A stretch of DNA of 64,000 nucleotides from Chryseobacterium gleum (GTDB lineage: Bacteria > Bacteroidota > Bacteroidia > Flavobacteriales > Weeksellaceae): the NCBI RefSeq assembly GCF_900636535.1, contig NZ_LR134289.1:2666001-2730000 (forward strand), in the 5' to 3' direction. Made by a program: the position numbers and the translations under genes. Below the pieces are notes generated by a model. The model saw only the letters and a program-made list of their open reading frames with translations, did not search any database and had not been told where the DNA came from. Shown here piece by piece: positions 24,671 to 34,760 of the stretch (position 1 is the stretch's first letter; every line of letters starts with the position of its first letter).

Positions 24671-26278
24671 TTGAAAAAGATCAGCATTTGCCTTATTTTG
24701 TTATGGGGAGTTGTACAGGTTTCTGCGCAGACAGACAGTATATACATTGAAGCTAAACTGTCTCCTGACAAAAAGAACCTTGAAGTCAGCCAGGAAATTG
24801 TTTATTACAATCATTCCGGAAAAGACCTGCAAACCATAAAACTTCTGAATTGGGTTTCCGCGTACAATAAACGCGGCACCTCTTTAGTCTACAGAAAACT
24901 GGAAGACCGTAATAATGATTTGCATTTTGCAAAGAGCAGTCAATTAGGGAAACTACTTGAACTGAATATTAAAGATTCAGAAAATGAAGTGACACCTGTC
25001 AATACGCTCTCAGATGAAAACATTTTTATTCCTCTGAAAAGTGCATTAAAACCTGGTGAAAATGTTTCTTTAAAGCTGCAGTACAAAATGCAGCTTCCCG
25101 ATAAAACTTTTACGGGATACGGAACTTCCGCTCAGAATACTTTATTAAAATATTTCTTTATTGTTCCGGATCATTTTGATCCGGACAATATTTCCAAAAG
25201 AAACTACCATGATATTGAAGAGCAGGTAAGTTTCAATACTTTCTGGACCATCAACTTTGATATTCCTGTTAATAATTTTGTAGAAGGTAATCTTCCACAG
25301 GTTCAGATGAATTCATTTAAGGGATACCTTGATTCAGACCCTGAATTTTTGGTTTCCACAACAGCCTTTCCTTCTATAAAAACCAATGTTGACGGAGAGG
25401 AAATAGATATCAAATTTGGATATAACCTGAGACCGGAGGAAAAACAAAACCTGGAATTTTATCTTCCTTTGCAATTAAAGTTCATTAAAGAACGCATAGG
25501 ATTCCTTCCGAAAAGTATTTTTATTTCAGATAAATTCAGAGCCAAAGAAGATTTTTTCGGAAATAATGATATTACTTTCTGGAAATTCAGATTCCGTCTA
25601 TTTACTGATACAGAAAATACAGATCTGGATTATTTTGGGATCATGGCCAAGAAAGTTTTGGATGAAAAAGTAATTGCAGATAAAGAAAAAGATCACTGGT
25701 TTAAAAATGGTTTAAAATCTTACCTGGAAATTCAGTATCTCAAAAAATTCTATGCTGATACTAAACTTCTCGGCACACTTCCTGAGACCAGAATATTTGG
25801 CCTTAAACCTTTAAAGCTATTCCATGCTTCCAAGGTGAAGCTTCTTGATCGTTACGGACTTTCTTATCAGTATATCATGCTGCAGAATCTTGATCAGAAG
25901 ATCGATGAGCATTTTCCTGTTTTGAGTAATTTCAATGATATGGCTGTCAGCAGCTTTGAAACCGGAAGTCTTTTCAACTATTCGGCTGATAAAATGGGAT
26001 ATGACACTTTTAATGAAATTATAAAAAATTATATCTCTGAAAACTCGGGAAAGAAAATCAATCCTGAAGAGTTTCTGACGGATCTTTCTGAAAAAAATAA
26101 ATCATCGGCTTATCTTTCCGGCTTTTTCAAACAGAAAAACAGGGTTGATTTTAAATTGAAAAATATCAGAAAAGAAAATGATTCCCTGCAAATAAGAATT
26201 GTAAAAAACACGGATATCTCTATTCCGGTAAAACTACAGACAGAAACCAGAGAAGGAGAAAAAAGGAATACTGGATAG
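24671..26278 (+). CDS. M1-like (gluzincin-type) peptidase protein, N-terminal part before frameshift
   Basis: The first 535 residues of a larger exported protein. The start is TTG with signal peptide MKKISICLILLWGVVQVSAQ. An aminopeptidase N-like beta-sandwich follows (about 25-260; SLKLQYKMQLPDKTFTGYG), then a helical catalytic-like domain with DHWFKNGLKSYLEIQYLKKF, the place where M1 enzymes have their second zinc-binding Glu helix. No HExxH zinc motif is visible, so peptidase activity is doubtful. The frame ends early at TAG (26276-26278) because of a missing base in an A run; the downstream ORF continues the same protein. Confidence 0.75.
   Translation: MKKISICLILLWGVVQVSAQTDSIYIEAKLSPDKKNLEVSQEIVYYNHSGKDLQTIKLLNWVSAYNKRGTSLVYRKLEDRNNDLHFAKSSQLGKLLELNIKDSENEVTPVNTLSDENIFIPLKSALKPGENVSLKLQYKMQLPDKTFTGYGTSAQNTLLKYFFIVPDHFDPDNISKRNYHDIEEQVSFNTFWTINFDIPVNNFVEGNLPQVQMNSFKGYLDSDPEFLVSTTAFPSIKTNVDGEEIDIKFGYNLRPEEKQNLEFYLPLQLKFIKERIGFLPKSIFISDKFRAKEDFFGNNDITFWKFRFRLFTDTENTDLDYFGIMAKKVLDEKVIADKEKDHWFKNGLKSYLEIQYLKKFYADTKLLGTLPETRIFGLKPLKLFHASKVKLLDRYGLSYQYIMLQNLDQKIDEHFPVLSNFNDMAVSSFETGSLFNYSADKMGYDTFNEIIKNYISENSGKKINPEEFLTDLSEKNKSSAYLSGFFKQKNRVDFKLKNIRKENDSLQIRIVKNTDISIPVKLQTETREGEKRNTG
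26259..26264 (+). other. Frameshift site in an A6 run
   Basis: The run GAGAAAAAAGG has six A. With seven A the frame would continue EGEKKEYWIDTEENERTS and stay open to 27492. The shift is therefore a one-base deletion, or a sequencing or assembly error, or a slippery site. Confidence 0.8.
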
Positions 26279-27492
26279 ACACTGAAGAAAATGAACGTAC
26301 TTCCATTTTATCTCTGCCTGCTTCAGAAAACATCTATAAGATTACTTTAAATAACGGTTATATTTTTCCTGAATCCAATTACAGGGATAACTTTCTTTAT
26401 GCAAAGGGATTGTTTTCCAATGCAAAAAAAATTAAACTTAAATTATTAAAAGATATTCCTAACCCGGAATACAATGAAATTTACATCAGCCCAAGAGTAC
26501 GTTTCAACAATACTTATGATAAGTTCCTTTTGGGAATTAATTTAAAAAATCAGTCTCTGTTTGATCAGAAATTTCTGTACTCCGTTACACCAACCTACAG
26601 TACCGGAACAGGAAAATTAACGGGATCCGGAGCTGTATCCTACTCTTTTCTGCCAGCTGAAAGCATCATCCGGAGTCTGACATTCGGTGTTTCCGGTTCA
26701 TACTTTCATTATGATTATGATCTGGCGTATAGAAAAACATCCATATCTTCCTCTATCAGTTTCAGAAAGAATCCTAGAAGTACGGTAAGCAGAAGTATCG
26801 GAATTTCCTATAATTATTTTGAAAGAGATCTGAGCCCCGAAATGATTGTTAATAATGACTATAGCAAATACAATCTCTGGAGTATCGGATATGGCTATAG
26901 TGACAGCCAGATGATTCATGAAAAAAGTTTTAGCCTGAGTGCCCAGGGAATGGAAGATTTCAACAAAATAACAGCTGAAGGCTTCTACAGATGGGAATTT
27001 GCTCCTAAACAAAAGCTCAGTTTACGTTTGTTTGCCGGATATTTCCTAAGAAACGATACCCGCAATAACCTTTTCAATTATGGAATATCCAGGGTTTCCA
27101 ACTATTCCTTCTCTTATACTCTTTTAGGAGAAAGTGCCAGCAGCGGTCTTCTTTCACAGCAGTTTATACTTGCTGATGGCGGTTTTAAATCTTTTCTGCC
27201 GGGATCGGTAAACCAATGGATTACCTCTGCCAACGTGGATTCTAGTGTATGGAAAATATTCCATGTATATGCAGATGCGGGAGTTTATAAAAATAAAGAT
27301 CTTCCGGCTAAATTTATATGGGACACCGGAGTTAAAGTAAGGATCATTCCGGATTTTCTGGAAGTATATTTTCCGATACAATCTTCTTTAGGATTTGAAC
27401 CTTCATTCAAAGATTATGGAAAACGTATCAGATATACATTGATTCTCAATCTTGGTTCCATTATTAACGCAGCAAGAAGAGGTTGGTATTAA
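26279..27492 (+). CDS. M1-like protein, C-terminal outer-membrane barrel part (after frameshift)
   Basis: This is the continuation of the gene beginning at 24671, in another frame; the reading frame is open from about 26265. The text after the shift (WIDTEENERTS, KITLNNGYIFPESNYRDN) completes the peptidase-like part. From about 26500 it becomes a strand-rich outer-membrane barrel (SVTPTYSTGTGKLTGSGAVSYSF, GISYNYFERDLSP, LSLRLFAGYFLRN), ending NLGSIINAARRGWY. The full protein would be about 940 residues, a peptidase-like domain on a barrel. A shorter start at TTG 26410 is possible but has no signal peptide and would not be exported. Confidence 0.7.
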
Positions 27493-27552
27493 CAGTAAAT
27501 TATTGCTGATTCTGTTTGTGCATTCAATGGACAGAAAACACGTATATAAAAT

Positions 27553-27587
27553 AAAAGAACAGCTTATCAATATTTGCTGTTCTTTTT
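27553..27587. terminator. Bidirectional terminator
   Basis: AAAAGAACAGC (27553-27563) pairs with GCTGTTCTTTT (27576-27586), A-rich before and T-rich after. It serves the barrel gene and the convergent T9SS gene. Confidence 0.85.
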
Positions 27588-27595
27588 ATTAAAAA

Positions 27596-28405
27596 CTAAT
27601 CTTTTATAATTTTCTGTGAAATCGGAATATCGTTAATGGTTCCTGTGACGATGTAAGTTCCTTTTGGAAGCTCTGCAATATCAAGTGATGAAGCCAGCTT
27701 CGTCGGTGACTTTTTTACGACCCGCCTGAATGTATCATATACTTTTACGTCTTTTACCTCAGTTCCGAACACTACTTTACTGTCTTTGATAAAAGGATTC
27801 TGTACAAATCCCGATTTTACGCTTCCTTCAAGGGAAAAGTCTGCCATATTATCATCATTTCCTAACAGGCTTCTTTTAATAGCAGTGGTAGCAGTAGGGG
27901 AAGGAGCCGGCCCATCTCCTTTAAACTGATCTGCATTTGCTCCATATCCCACAAAATCCAGTACATTGGATGCAGAAGGCCCTGTTACCTGTACTATATT
28001 TCCGGCCAAAGCAATTTTCCCTGATACACTGGAAATTCTCAGCCCGGAAGATTTATTGGGAGTTCCGTCAAAATTTGTAATTGTGGTTGCAATAAAATCA
28101 GGTGTCGGAAGATTCTCCACTCCTCCATCAATCGCGGACTCCTGAATCAAATAAGTTTCATCAGGTCCCAGCGTAAGGTCCGGCAAAGTATGATATTCGG
28201 AAAAAGGACCTATCGCCGGTGCGTATTGAATACTGGCACCCGTAAGAGAAACCAGTGTATTTCCGATATTTTTAAGGACAATATAATTATTTTTCAATAC
28301 AGCACCAGAGCTTGCATTCCCACCATAGATCTCGTTGATCACAATCTGGGCATTTGAAAAAGAAGTCAATAATGTAAGTCCAAACAGAGTAAAGATTTTT
28401 TTCAT
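27596..28405 (-). CDS. Lamin-tail domain protein with T9SS sorting domain
   Basis: This 269-residue secreted protein has signal peptide MKKIFTLFGLTLLTSFSNAQ. A lamin-tail-like domain follows (about 21-175; IVINEIYGGNASSGAVLKNNYIVLKN, VLDFVGYGANADQF). The C-terminal 75 residues form a type A T9SS sorting domain (GTEVKDVKVYDTFRRVVKK, LPKGTYIVTG, QKIIKD). Such domains direct passage through the outer membrane by the Por/Spr machinery, followed by cleavage or surface attachment. The biological role of the lamin-tail domain here is unknown. Confidence 0.87.
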   Translation of the reverse strand: MKKIFTLFGLTLLTSFSNAQIVINEIYGGNASSGAVLKNNYIVLKNIGNTLVSLTGASIQYAPAIGPFSEYHTLPDLTLGPDETYLIQESAIDGGVENLPTPDFIATTITNFDGTPNKSSGLRISSVSGKIALAGNIVQVTGPSASNVLDFVGYGANADQFKGDGPAPSPTATTAIKRSLLGNDDNMADFSLEGSVKSGFVQNPFIKDSKVVFGTEVKDVKVYDTFRRVVKKSPTKLASSLDIAELPKGTYIVTGTINDIPISQKIIKD

Positions 28406-28505
28406 CGTTATTATTTTTAGAATGGGTAATCATAAAACATCAAAAACAGTACCACCAAATTAAGAAATATGCATCATATAAAAATCTAAAAATCAGAATA
28501 CTCAT

Positions 28506-28545
28506 AAAAAAAACAGCCACTTTATTGGAGTGGCTGTTTTTATTT
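28506..28545. terminator. Terminator between two T9SS cargo genes
   Basis: AAAACAGCCACT (28510-28521) pairs perfectly with AGTGGCTGTTTT (28529-28540); A-rich and T-rich flanks allow use on either strand. It ends the 28560-29333 gene. Confidence 0.88.
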
Positions 28546-28559
28546 TTATCTGAAAGAAA

Positions 28560-29333
28560 TTAGTCTTTAAGAACTTTCTGAGAAACCGGCTGGTTGTTTA
28601 CTGTACCTGTTATGATATAGTTTCCTTTTGCCAATTCAGCAACGCTTACCGCTTCGTTCTGTTTTACAGAAGCTTCTTTTACAAGCTGTCCGAACATATT
28701 GAACACTTTTACGTCTTTTACATCAGATCCGAAAACAATTTCGTTGTTTTTAACGAAAGAGTTTTTTACAAAGTTGGCTGATTTTACGTTTTTAGTATCA
28801 AGAACAGCAAGGGTTCCTGTGCTTACAATAATATCATCAATAAAGAATCTGTTATTGGCAGCTGCAGATCCTTCAAATGTAAGAGTTACAGCTCCGGTAG
28901 CGCCTGTAATATTTACGGTATAGTTAGAAAAAGCTCCTTTTACAATAGTTACGCTTGCCTGATCTAGAGTAGCACCTGTTGCAGATATATTTAAAGTAGT
29001 TTTTTCACTAGCTCCATCCCATGCACCTGCTCTGAATGTTAGGGTAGCTGATCCTGTTAAGTTAAAAGTTGGAGTAGTAATTGACCCTTTTAGACTACTT
29101 GTACCTGCCTTAAGACATCCGTTTCCTTTATAAATTTTAGTAAAAGTCCAGTTTCCGCCAGTTGTATAAGAGCTGGATCCATCAGCAAATCCGCTTGATG
29201 CAATACCTCCACTCCAAGCACCATCATTTCCTCCTGTTCCTGTTACATCATCAAATGTAGCACTGAAGACTGTTTGCGCAAAAATTCCACTTGCTAACAT
29301 TACTGTAGCAAATAACGAATAAAGTTTTTTCAT
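28560..29333 (-). CDS. Secreted T9SS cargo protein with jelly-roll-like domain
   Basis: This 257-residue exported protein has signal peptide MKKLYSLFATVMLASGIFAQ. The mature region of about 150 residues is beta-rich (FSATFDDVTGTGGNDGAWSGG, LTFRAGAWDGASEKTTLNIS, NNRFFIDDIIVSTG), in the style of carbohydrate-binding or cleaved-adhesin jelly rolls. A type A T9SS sorting domain follows (GSDVKDVKVFNMFGQLVKE, LAKGNYIITG, QKVLKD). Its tail is very similar to that of the neighbouring 27596-28405 gene, so the two probably share an ancestor for that domain. The ligand is unknown. Confidence 0.85.
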   Translation of the reverse strand: MKKLYSLFATVMLASGIFAQTVFSATFDDVTGTGGNDGAWSGGIASSGFADGSSSYTTGGNWTFTKIYKGNGCLKAGTSSLKGSITTPTFNLTGSATLTFRAGAWDGASEKTTLNISATGATLDQASVTIVKGAFSNYTVNITGATGAVTLTFEGSAAANNRFFIDDIIVSTGTLAVLDTKNVKSANFVKNSFVKNNEIVFGSDVKDVKVFNMFGQLVKEASVKQNEAVSVAELAKGNYIITGTVNNQPVSQKVLKD

Positions 29334-29486
29334 GATTTAAATTTTTTGTTGTTAATAATTTACTTACATAACAAAACTACATCTAATTTTTGATTTGGGG
29401 CAATAAAGAGGTTAAGTTTTTGTTAATTATAGTTAACCTCTTAATGTTAACATTTTTTAATTATTTTTACGAATTATTTTTAAAAG

Positions 29487-32400
29487 TTGCGGAATTTTGT
29501 CATTCTATTCGTTGTATTCTTTTTAGGCATATTTTCAGGAAATGCTCAGGTATTTTCATGGAAAAATCCCAATGTCCCTGAAGACAGCATCAAAAGAGAC
29601 AGTATTCTTGCTGCAAAACTGGAACAGGATATCTTCGCAAAAGACACCCTGGATTTCATAAGAACACATAACAAGATCGTTATTGATGAAGCCGTACTCG
29701 CCAAGAATGATAAAAAGAGATTTTTAGGAGAGCTTAATTCAAAAGGTTCTATTATCCGTGGTATTACTTTTGGTAACAACCAGGGACAGTCTGTACAGAG
29801 CTCCATGGACCTTCAGATTTCAGGACGATTATCAAAAGACGTTACCATCTTAGCAAGTATTTCAGACCATAACCTTCCTATTCAGGCTGATGGTTATACC
29901 CAAACTTTAGAGGAGTTTGATAAAATATACATGCAGCTTAATATTAAGGAAAAGTCTATCCTCAGAGCTGGCCACCTTGATCTTATAGAAGCTAAGAATT
30001 ATTTTGCCAAATACCAGAGAAGGAGTATGGGACTTCAGTTTCAGACAGAATTTGGGAAAGAAAACAAGACTTTGGTAGATATTTCCGCAGGAGTTGCCCG
30101 AAGTGAATTCCACAGAATCCGTTTTCAAGGGGTTGAAGGTAACCAGGGGCCATACCGTCTGACAGGTAAAAACGGTGAACAGTTTATCACTCTGATCTCC
30201 GGATCCGAACAGGTTTTCATAGATGGTATTCTAATGAAGCGTGGTGAAAACCAGGATTATATTATCAACTACAACACCGGTGAAGTTACTTTTACCAGTT
30301 TCCGTCCTATTTTCCAGCAGAATTTCATCACTATTTCCTATAACTATGCCAACAGAAATTATTCAAGATACCTGTTTACAGGAAAACTGGAACATCAGAG
30401 AGAAAAATTCAAAGTAGGATTAAACTGGTTCATGGAAAATGACAATAAGAATGCTCCTCTTTCTTTAAATCTTTCTAAAGAAGACGAGCAGATTCTTGCT
30501 GAGGCTGGAAATAATCCTGACCTGATGTATGCCCCTTCAGGAGTGGTTACCGAATATGATGTCAATAAAATTTTATATAAACTAAACTCTGCCGGAAATT
30601 TCTATGAATACTCTACTGATTCAAGCTTAACACTTTATCAGGTTTCTTTTACTTATTTCGGAGCTAATCTGGGGGATTATAAAATAGCACAAACCACAAA
30701 TAACGGACGTGTTTTTCAATATGTAGGGCCTAACGCCGGAGATTACAGAGCGGTAAGAAAACTTCCTTCTCCTCAGAAATCACAGGTATACTCTGTGAAT
30801 TCTGAATATTTATTGAATGAAGGTAAAATAGGAGCAGATATTTCCCTGAGTAATTATGATGTCAATTTATTTTCGTCAAAAGATTCTGATCAGAACATAG
30901 GATATGCATGGCGTATTTTTGGGAATAAAAGTTTCAAAAAGAATACATGGAAAGGGACGCCTAGTTTTGAATACCAATACATAGACAGACAGTTTCATAT
31001 CCTCGACCGAATTAATGATGTGGAATTCTCCAGGGATTTCAACCTTACACAGGAGTTCAATAACAGAACCCAAAACAGATTTATTTTCAGCTTCCTGAAT
31101 AAATGGAATAACAAGTCTACACTAAATTATCGTATCAATTATCTGAATGAACAGGATTCTTACAAAGGGATTAAAAATGACCTGGATTTCGGATGGATTA
31201 CAGGAAAGTTTTTTACCAAGGGGAATTTGTCTTATCTGAGTACCAATGCTACCCTTCAGGATACAAAATTCATCCGTGGAGGAGTTTCTACGGAGTTCAC
31301 CGGTAAGAAAGGCAGCTGGGCCATCGGTGGAAGTATGGAGCATAACGAGAAGAAGTATAACGATACCCAGCTTATGGATGTCACGAGCTTTAGCTGGAAG
31401 GAAATCTTTTTGCAAAAGAAAATCGGAGACAGCACCAGAACCAAATTATTGACAAAAGTATACATGAGGGATAATGACTCGGTACGTGACAACAGACTTC
31501 AGAATATGAACAATATTCTGGGAATCATGGCTGAAAGTCAGATCATCAAAACAGAAAGAACCACTTTAAATACTTTAATTCATTACCGAAAGTTTTTCTA
31601 CTCGGGTGCAGAAGGTGAAGTAACCAGAAATAATGATTTCGTAGTTGGAAACATCTTATACAACCAGCAGCTTTTCAGAAACGGAATGCGCCTTCAGGCT
31701 TTCTATGAACTTGGAAACGGACAGGAAGCACAGAGAGAATTCCAATACATTAAAGTAACTGATGGACAGGGTGTTTATAAATGGACCGATTACAACGGAG
31801 ATGGCGTTCAGCAGCTGGACGAATTTGAAATTGCCGAATATTCCGACCTTGCACAATATATCCGGGTGTATACAAATTCTGTGAGGTACCTGCCGTCTAA
31901 TAAAAATAAATTACAGCTGGCATTATTTGTGAATCCAGCCATTGTTTTTAATTCAGAAAACGGATTTTTAAAGCGGTGGAATTTTAATATTTCATTAAAT
32001 TCCCAAAACTCATTCTATAAAAAGGATAAGGTTCTCGTCCTGAATCCTTTTGAGAAGAACAGTGACCAGATTCTTAAAAACCAGAATATTCTTGCTTCCG
32101 TACAGTTTAATCCAACTGAAAAATCAGGCTGGAATGGAAATTACAGGTTTATTACCAACGATAATCTCATCAATGCCAATTTCAGTAATGAAGAACGCGA
32201 GCAGACTTCTCACTTCCTGAATATCGGATATTGGTTCAATAAAGAATTCAGGGTAGATTGGGAAAACTCGGTTCATGATATTAAAAACTCTTCACAATTA
32301 TTTACAACGAGAGATTACCGTTTGAATAACTTTGAAACCAAGCCTAAGGCAACTTATAAATTCACAGACGCCATTCAGGCTGAACTATCATCTGCCTTCC

Positions 32401-32714
32401 GTCAAAAACAGAGATTGGACGGAGAAGAGCTTCTTAAAGCTTTTGATGTTACAGGAACCATCCAATGGGAACGCAGAAAGACTTCAATCCGCGGAAACTT
32501 CTCATTTATCAGCAATAATTTTACAGGAAACAATTTCAGTATTGTAGGAAACCAGATGCTGGATGGTTTGAAGTCTGGAAAAAACCAGGTATGGAGTGTA
32601 TTTATTCAGCAGGCTATCAACTCATTTATCCAGTTGAACCTTAATTACGAAGGAAGAAATTCTGGTGACCGTACGATTCATATCGGAAGTATGCAGGTAA
32701 AAGCAAGCTTCTAA
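29487..32714 (+). CDS. Large outer-membrane beta-barrel protein of unknown function
   Basis: This 1075-residue exported protein starts at TTG 29487, which gives a proper signal peptide (MRNFVILFVVFFLGIFSGNA). After about 80 residues comes RGITFGNNQGQSVQSSMDLQ and ISGRLSKDVTILASISDHNL with PIQADGYTQTLEEFDKIYMQ, a block that resembles part of the SprA-type gliding/secretion proteins of Bacteroidota. The rest is a long series of amphipathic strands typical of a barrel, ending in HIGSMQVKASF. An Asp/Gly segment DYNGDGVQQLDEFE looks like a calcium loop. It is not SprA itself, which is over twice as long. The function is unknown. Confidence 0.75.
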   Translation: MRNFVILFVVFFLGIFSGNAQVFSWKNPNVPEDSIKRDSILAAKLEQDIFAKDTLDFIRTHNKIVIDEAVLAKNDKKRFLGELNSKGSIIRGITFGNNQGQSVQSSMDLQISGRLSKDVTILASISDHNLPIQADGYTQTLEEFDKIYMQLNIKEKSILRAGHLDLIEAKNYFAKYQRRSMGLQFQTEFGKENKTLVDISAGVARSEFHRIRFQGVEGNQGPYRLTGKNGEQFITLISGSEQVFIDGILMKRGENQDYIINYNTGEVTFTSFRPIFQQNFITISYNYANRNYSRYLFTGKLEHQREKFKVGLNWFMENDNKNAPLSLNLSKEDEQILAEAGNNPDLMYAPSGVVTEYDVNKILYKLNSAGNFYEYSTDSSLTLYQVSFTYFGANLGDYKIAQTTNNGRVFQYVGPNAGDYRAVRKLPSPQKSQVYSVNSEYLLNEGKIGADISLSNYDVNLFSSKDSDQNIGYAWRIFGNKSFKKNTWKGTPSFEYQYIDRQFHILDRINDVEFSRDFNLTQEFNNRTQNRFIFSFLNKWNNKSTLNYRINYLNEQDSYKGIKNDLDFGWITGKFFTKGNLSYLSTNATLQDTKFIRGGVSTEFTGKKGSWAIGGSMEHNEKKYNDTQLMDVTSFSWKEIFLQKKIGDSTRTKLLTKVYMRDNDSVRDNRLQNMNNILGIMAESQIIKTERTTLNTLIHYRKFFYSGAEGEVTRNNDFVVGNILYNQQLFRNGMRLQAFYELGNGQEAQREFQYIKVTDGQGVYKWTDYNGDGVQQLDEFEIAEYSDLAQYIRVYTNSVRYLPSNKNKLQLALFVNPAIVFNSENGFLKRWNFNISLNSQNSFYKKDKVLVLNPFEKNSDQILKNQNILASVQFNPTEKSGWNGNYRFITNDNLINANFSNEEREQTSHFLNIGYWFNKEFRVDWENSVHDIKNSSQLFTTRDYRLNNFETKPKATYKFTDAIQAELSSAFRQKQRLDGEELLKAFDVTGTIQWERRKTSIRGNFSFISNNFTGNNFSIVGNQMLDGLKSGKNQVWSVFIQQAINSFIQLNLNYEGRNSGDRTIHIGSMQVKASF

Positions 32715-32737
32715 TAGTAATGATGATCTTCAAAATA

Positions 32738-32775
32738 AAAAATCCCCGATATCACTATCAGGGATTATTTTTTGG
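32738..32775. terminator. Bidirectional terminator
   Basis: TCCCCGATA pairs with TATCAGGGA (C-A mismatch on plus, G-U pair on minus) around TCAC, followed by a T run on plus and AATCCCC plus T run on minus. It lies between convergent 29487-32714 and 32790-34760. Confidence 0.75.
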
Positions 32776-32789
32776 TAATAAGCTCAATA

Positions 32790-34760
32790 TTATTTTTTAA
32801 TAATTTTCAGGGACTGTGATCCTTTTTCTCCATTCACTTTTAGAATGTAAATACCTGCAGGAGACCGTCTCATGTCGACAGTGCCTTTTTCAGCATTAAT
32901 TGTTTCACTAAGAATTCTTTGTCCTGAAACATTATATACTTCAACATCTTTGATTCTGCTGTCATTATTGATATAAAGGTAATCTGTAACAGGGTTTGGA
33001 TACACATTAACCGTATTCTTTTTCGCAGCTTCATTCACTGCCAATACAGTTGCTGTAAATTCAAAGCTTCCAAGATCAGGTGTTACCGCATTCCTTGTAT
33101 TGCCATCAGCATCCAATGTTACTTCTGCTACCGGAGTTCCCTTATTGTCAAGAGCGGCATTTCCTGTAGCGGACAAATGGAAATCAGTGGCTGATACAAA
33201 TACAGGTAGTATATTCAGTGAGTTTATATTTCCTCCGAATCCTGCCTGGATATCTGCAAGGGTAGCTTTTGCTGCTCCTCCTATATAGCCAAGATTTGTA
33301 CCGGTAGAATAGAAATTGTTATAGTTAATGGTAGAGAAAACACTGCTGGCGGCTCCTGCGTAAATAGCATATCTGTCTCCCGCCTGAGTTTGAGTATTGA
33401 CAAAAATATTATTTCTCACATCAATACCTCCGGCACCGGTTACTCCGCTTGTAATATTTAAAGCAGATGGTCTTCCTGCTACAGTCTGGCTGACATTCAT
33501 TACAACAGTATTATAATAAAGCTTGTATCCGCCTCCTGAAGCAATAACAATTCCGTTTCCGTTATCATTCACTCCTCCGGTTGTTGCATATCCATAACCT
33601 GCTACACCACTCACAACATTATTGGCAACTAATGTATTGGAAGCAAGACTTGTTGTTGCAAGATAAATACCCTGGGCGCCATATCCTGATACGTTGGTAT
33701 TTTTAATCCCGTTTATCTTATTGTTACTGATGGTCATACCTGACGTCAAGGTACCTCCTGCATAAATTCCGGCAAAAAGACTTCCCGTTCCACTGGAAGT
33801 AAAATTGGAAATCGTATTTCCGCTTACATTAATATTAGCCACTGCAGAAGCTCCTGTATTACCGGAGGTTATCGTTATCCCTGAAGCTCCGCCGGCACCA
33901 GTTCCCGAATAACCTAGATTAGTAATGGTATTGGAAGTAATGGAAGAATTTACGGTTGCAGTTGCAAACCAGACTCCCCTCTTAATCTCAGCATTTGTAG
34001 TTTCAAAATTGCCAATTGTGTTATTACTTACAGTTACTCCGTCTGCTCCCTGCACATAAATTCCACAAAGACGAACGGCATCTGCTCCGGTAGCACTCAC
34101 ATCATTTCCTGTCACCAGAGTGTTACCGCCGTTACCTGCAGCTGCAGCTGCAAATAAATACATTCCTATATAGGCTTTCTTCACAGAATTATTCTGGATG
34201 GTCACATTATTAAAGAAGCCCCCTGTAGGAGTTGCAGCTCCATCATACATAATAAATGCGGAAGAGGTATTGATACCGTTTACGATATTCAGGTTTTTAA
34301 CCGTGATATTTGTATTGGCGGCAGCAGCTGAAGCTGCTATAAAAGTTAATACCTGTGGTGCTGTAACAGAAGTATTGGTAAGGGTAAGGTCTCTTGTGGT
34401 TCCTGAAGCTGTGTTGCTTCCATCTAAGGTGATATTACTTCCCTGAATTCTCACTAAAGGTCCATTGGCAATATCACCTGAAATTGTGGCCGTAACTCCC
34501 GTCGCAGGCTTTATAGCAACTGACGTATAATTTACTGCTCCTCCGCTGGCATTCAGACTGGCGGTTGCTGTTTCGGTTGTATTTGCTGTAATACTGATTG
34601 TAATGGCACCCTGGTGTGTTCCTGCGTTAATAGCATCAAATGCTCCCTTTAACGTAGTATAAGTTCCTGTGGCTGTTCCCGCCGTAGCAGAAATATTGAC
34701 TTGTGAATAAAAAGTTGATGAAACCAAAATTGCCATCAAACAAAATAGAATTTTTCTCAT
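32790..34760 (-). CDS. Secreted right-handed beta-helix protein with T9SS sorting domain
   Basis: This 656-residue protein has a signal peptide (MRKILFCLMAILVSSTFYSQ). The long middle consists of parallel beta-helix repeats (recurring NNTI, NITVKNLNIVNG, VSNNTIGNFETTN, NISGNTISNF-like turns from about 95 to 500). A type A T9SS domain closes the protein with VYPNPVTDYLYINNDSRIKD and GIYILKVNGEKGSQSLKIIKK. Beta-helices often bind or cut polysaccharides, but no catalytic motif was seen, so it is better called a surface protein or adhesin-like. It is monocistronic. Confidence 0.87.
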   Translation of the reverse strand: MRKILFCLMAILVSSTFYSQVNISATAGTATGTYTTLKGAFDAINAGTHQGAITISITANTTETATASLNASGGAVNYTSVAIKPATGVTATISGDIANGPLVRIQGSNITLDGSNTASGTTRDLTLTNTSVTAPQVLTFIAASAAAANTNITVKNLNIVNGINTSSAFIMYDGAATPTGGFFNNVTIQNNSVKKAYIGMYLFAAAAAGNGGNTLVTGNDVSATGADAVRLCGIYVQGADGVTVSNNTIGNFETTNAEIKRGVWFATATVNSSITSNTITNLGYSGTGAGGASGITITSGNTGASAVANINVSGNTISNFTSSGTGSLFAGIYAGGTLTSGMTISNNKINGIKNTNVSGYGAQGIYLATTSLASNTLVANNVVSGVAGYGYATTGGVNDNGNGIVIASGGGYKLYYNTVVMNVSQTVAGRPSALNITSGVTGAGGIDVRNNIFVNTQTQAGDRYAIYAGAASSVFSTINYNNFYSTGTNLGYIGGAAKATLADIQAGFGGNINSLNILPVFVSATDFHLSATGNAALDNKGTPVAEVTLDADGNTRNAVTPDLGSFEFTATVLAVNEAAKKNTVNVYPNPVTDYLYINNDSRIKDVEVYNVSGQRILSETINAEKGTVDMRRSPAGIYILKVNGEKGSQSLKIIKK

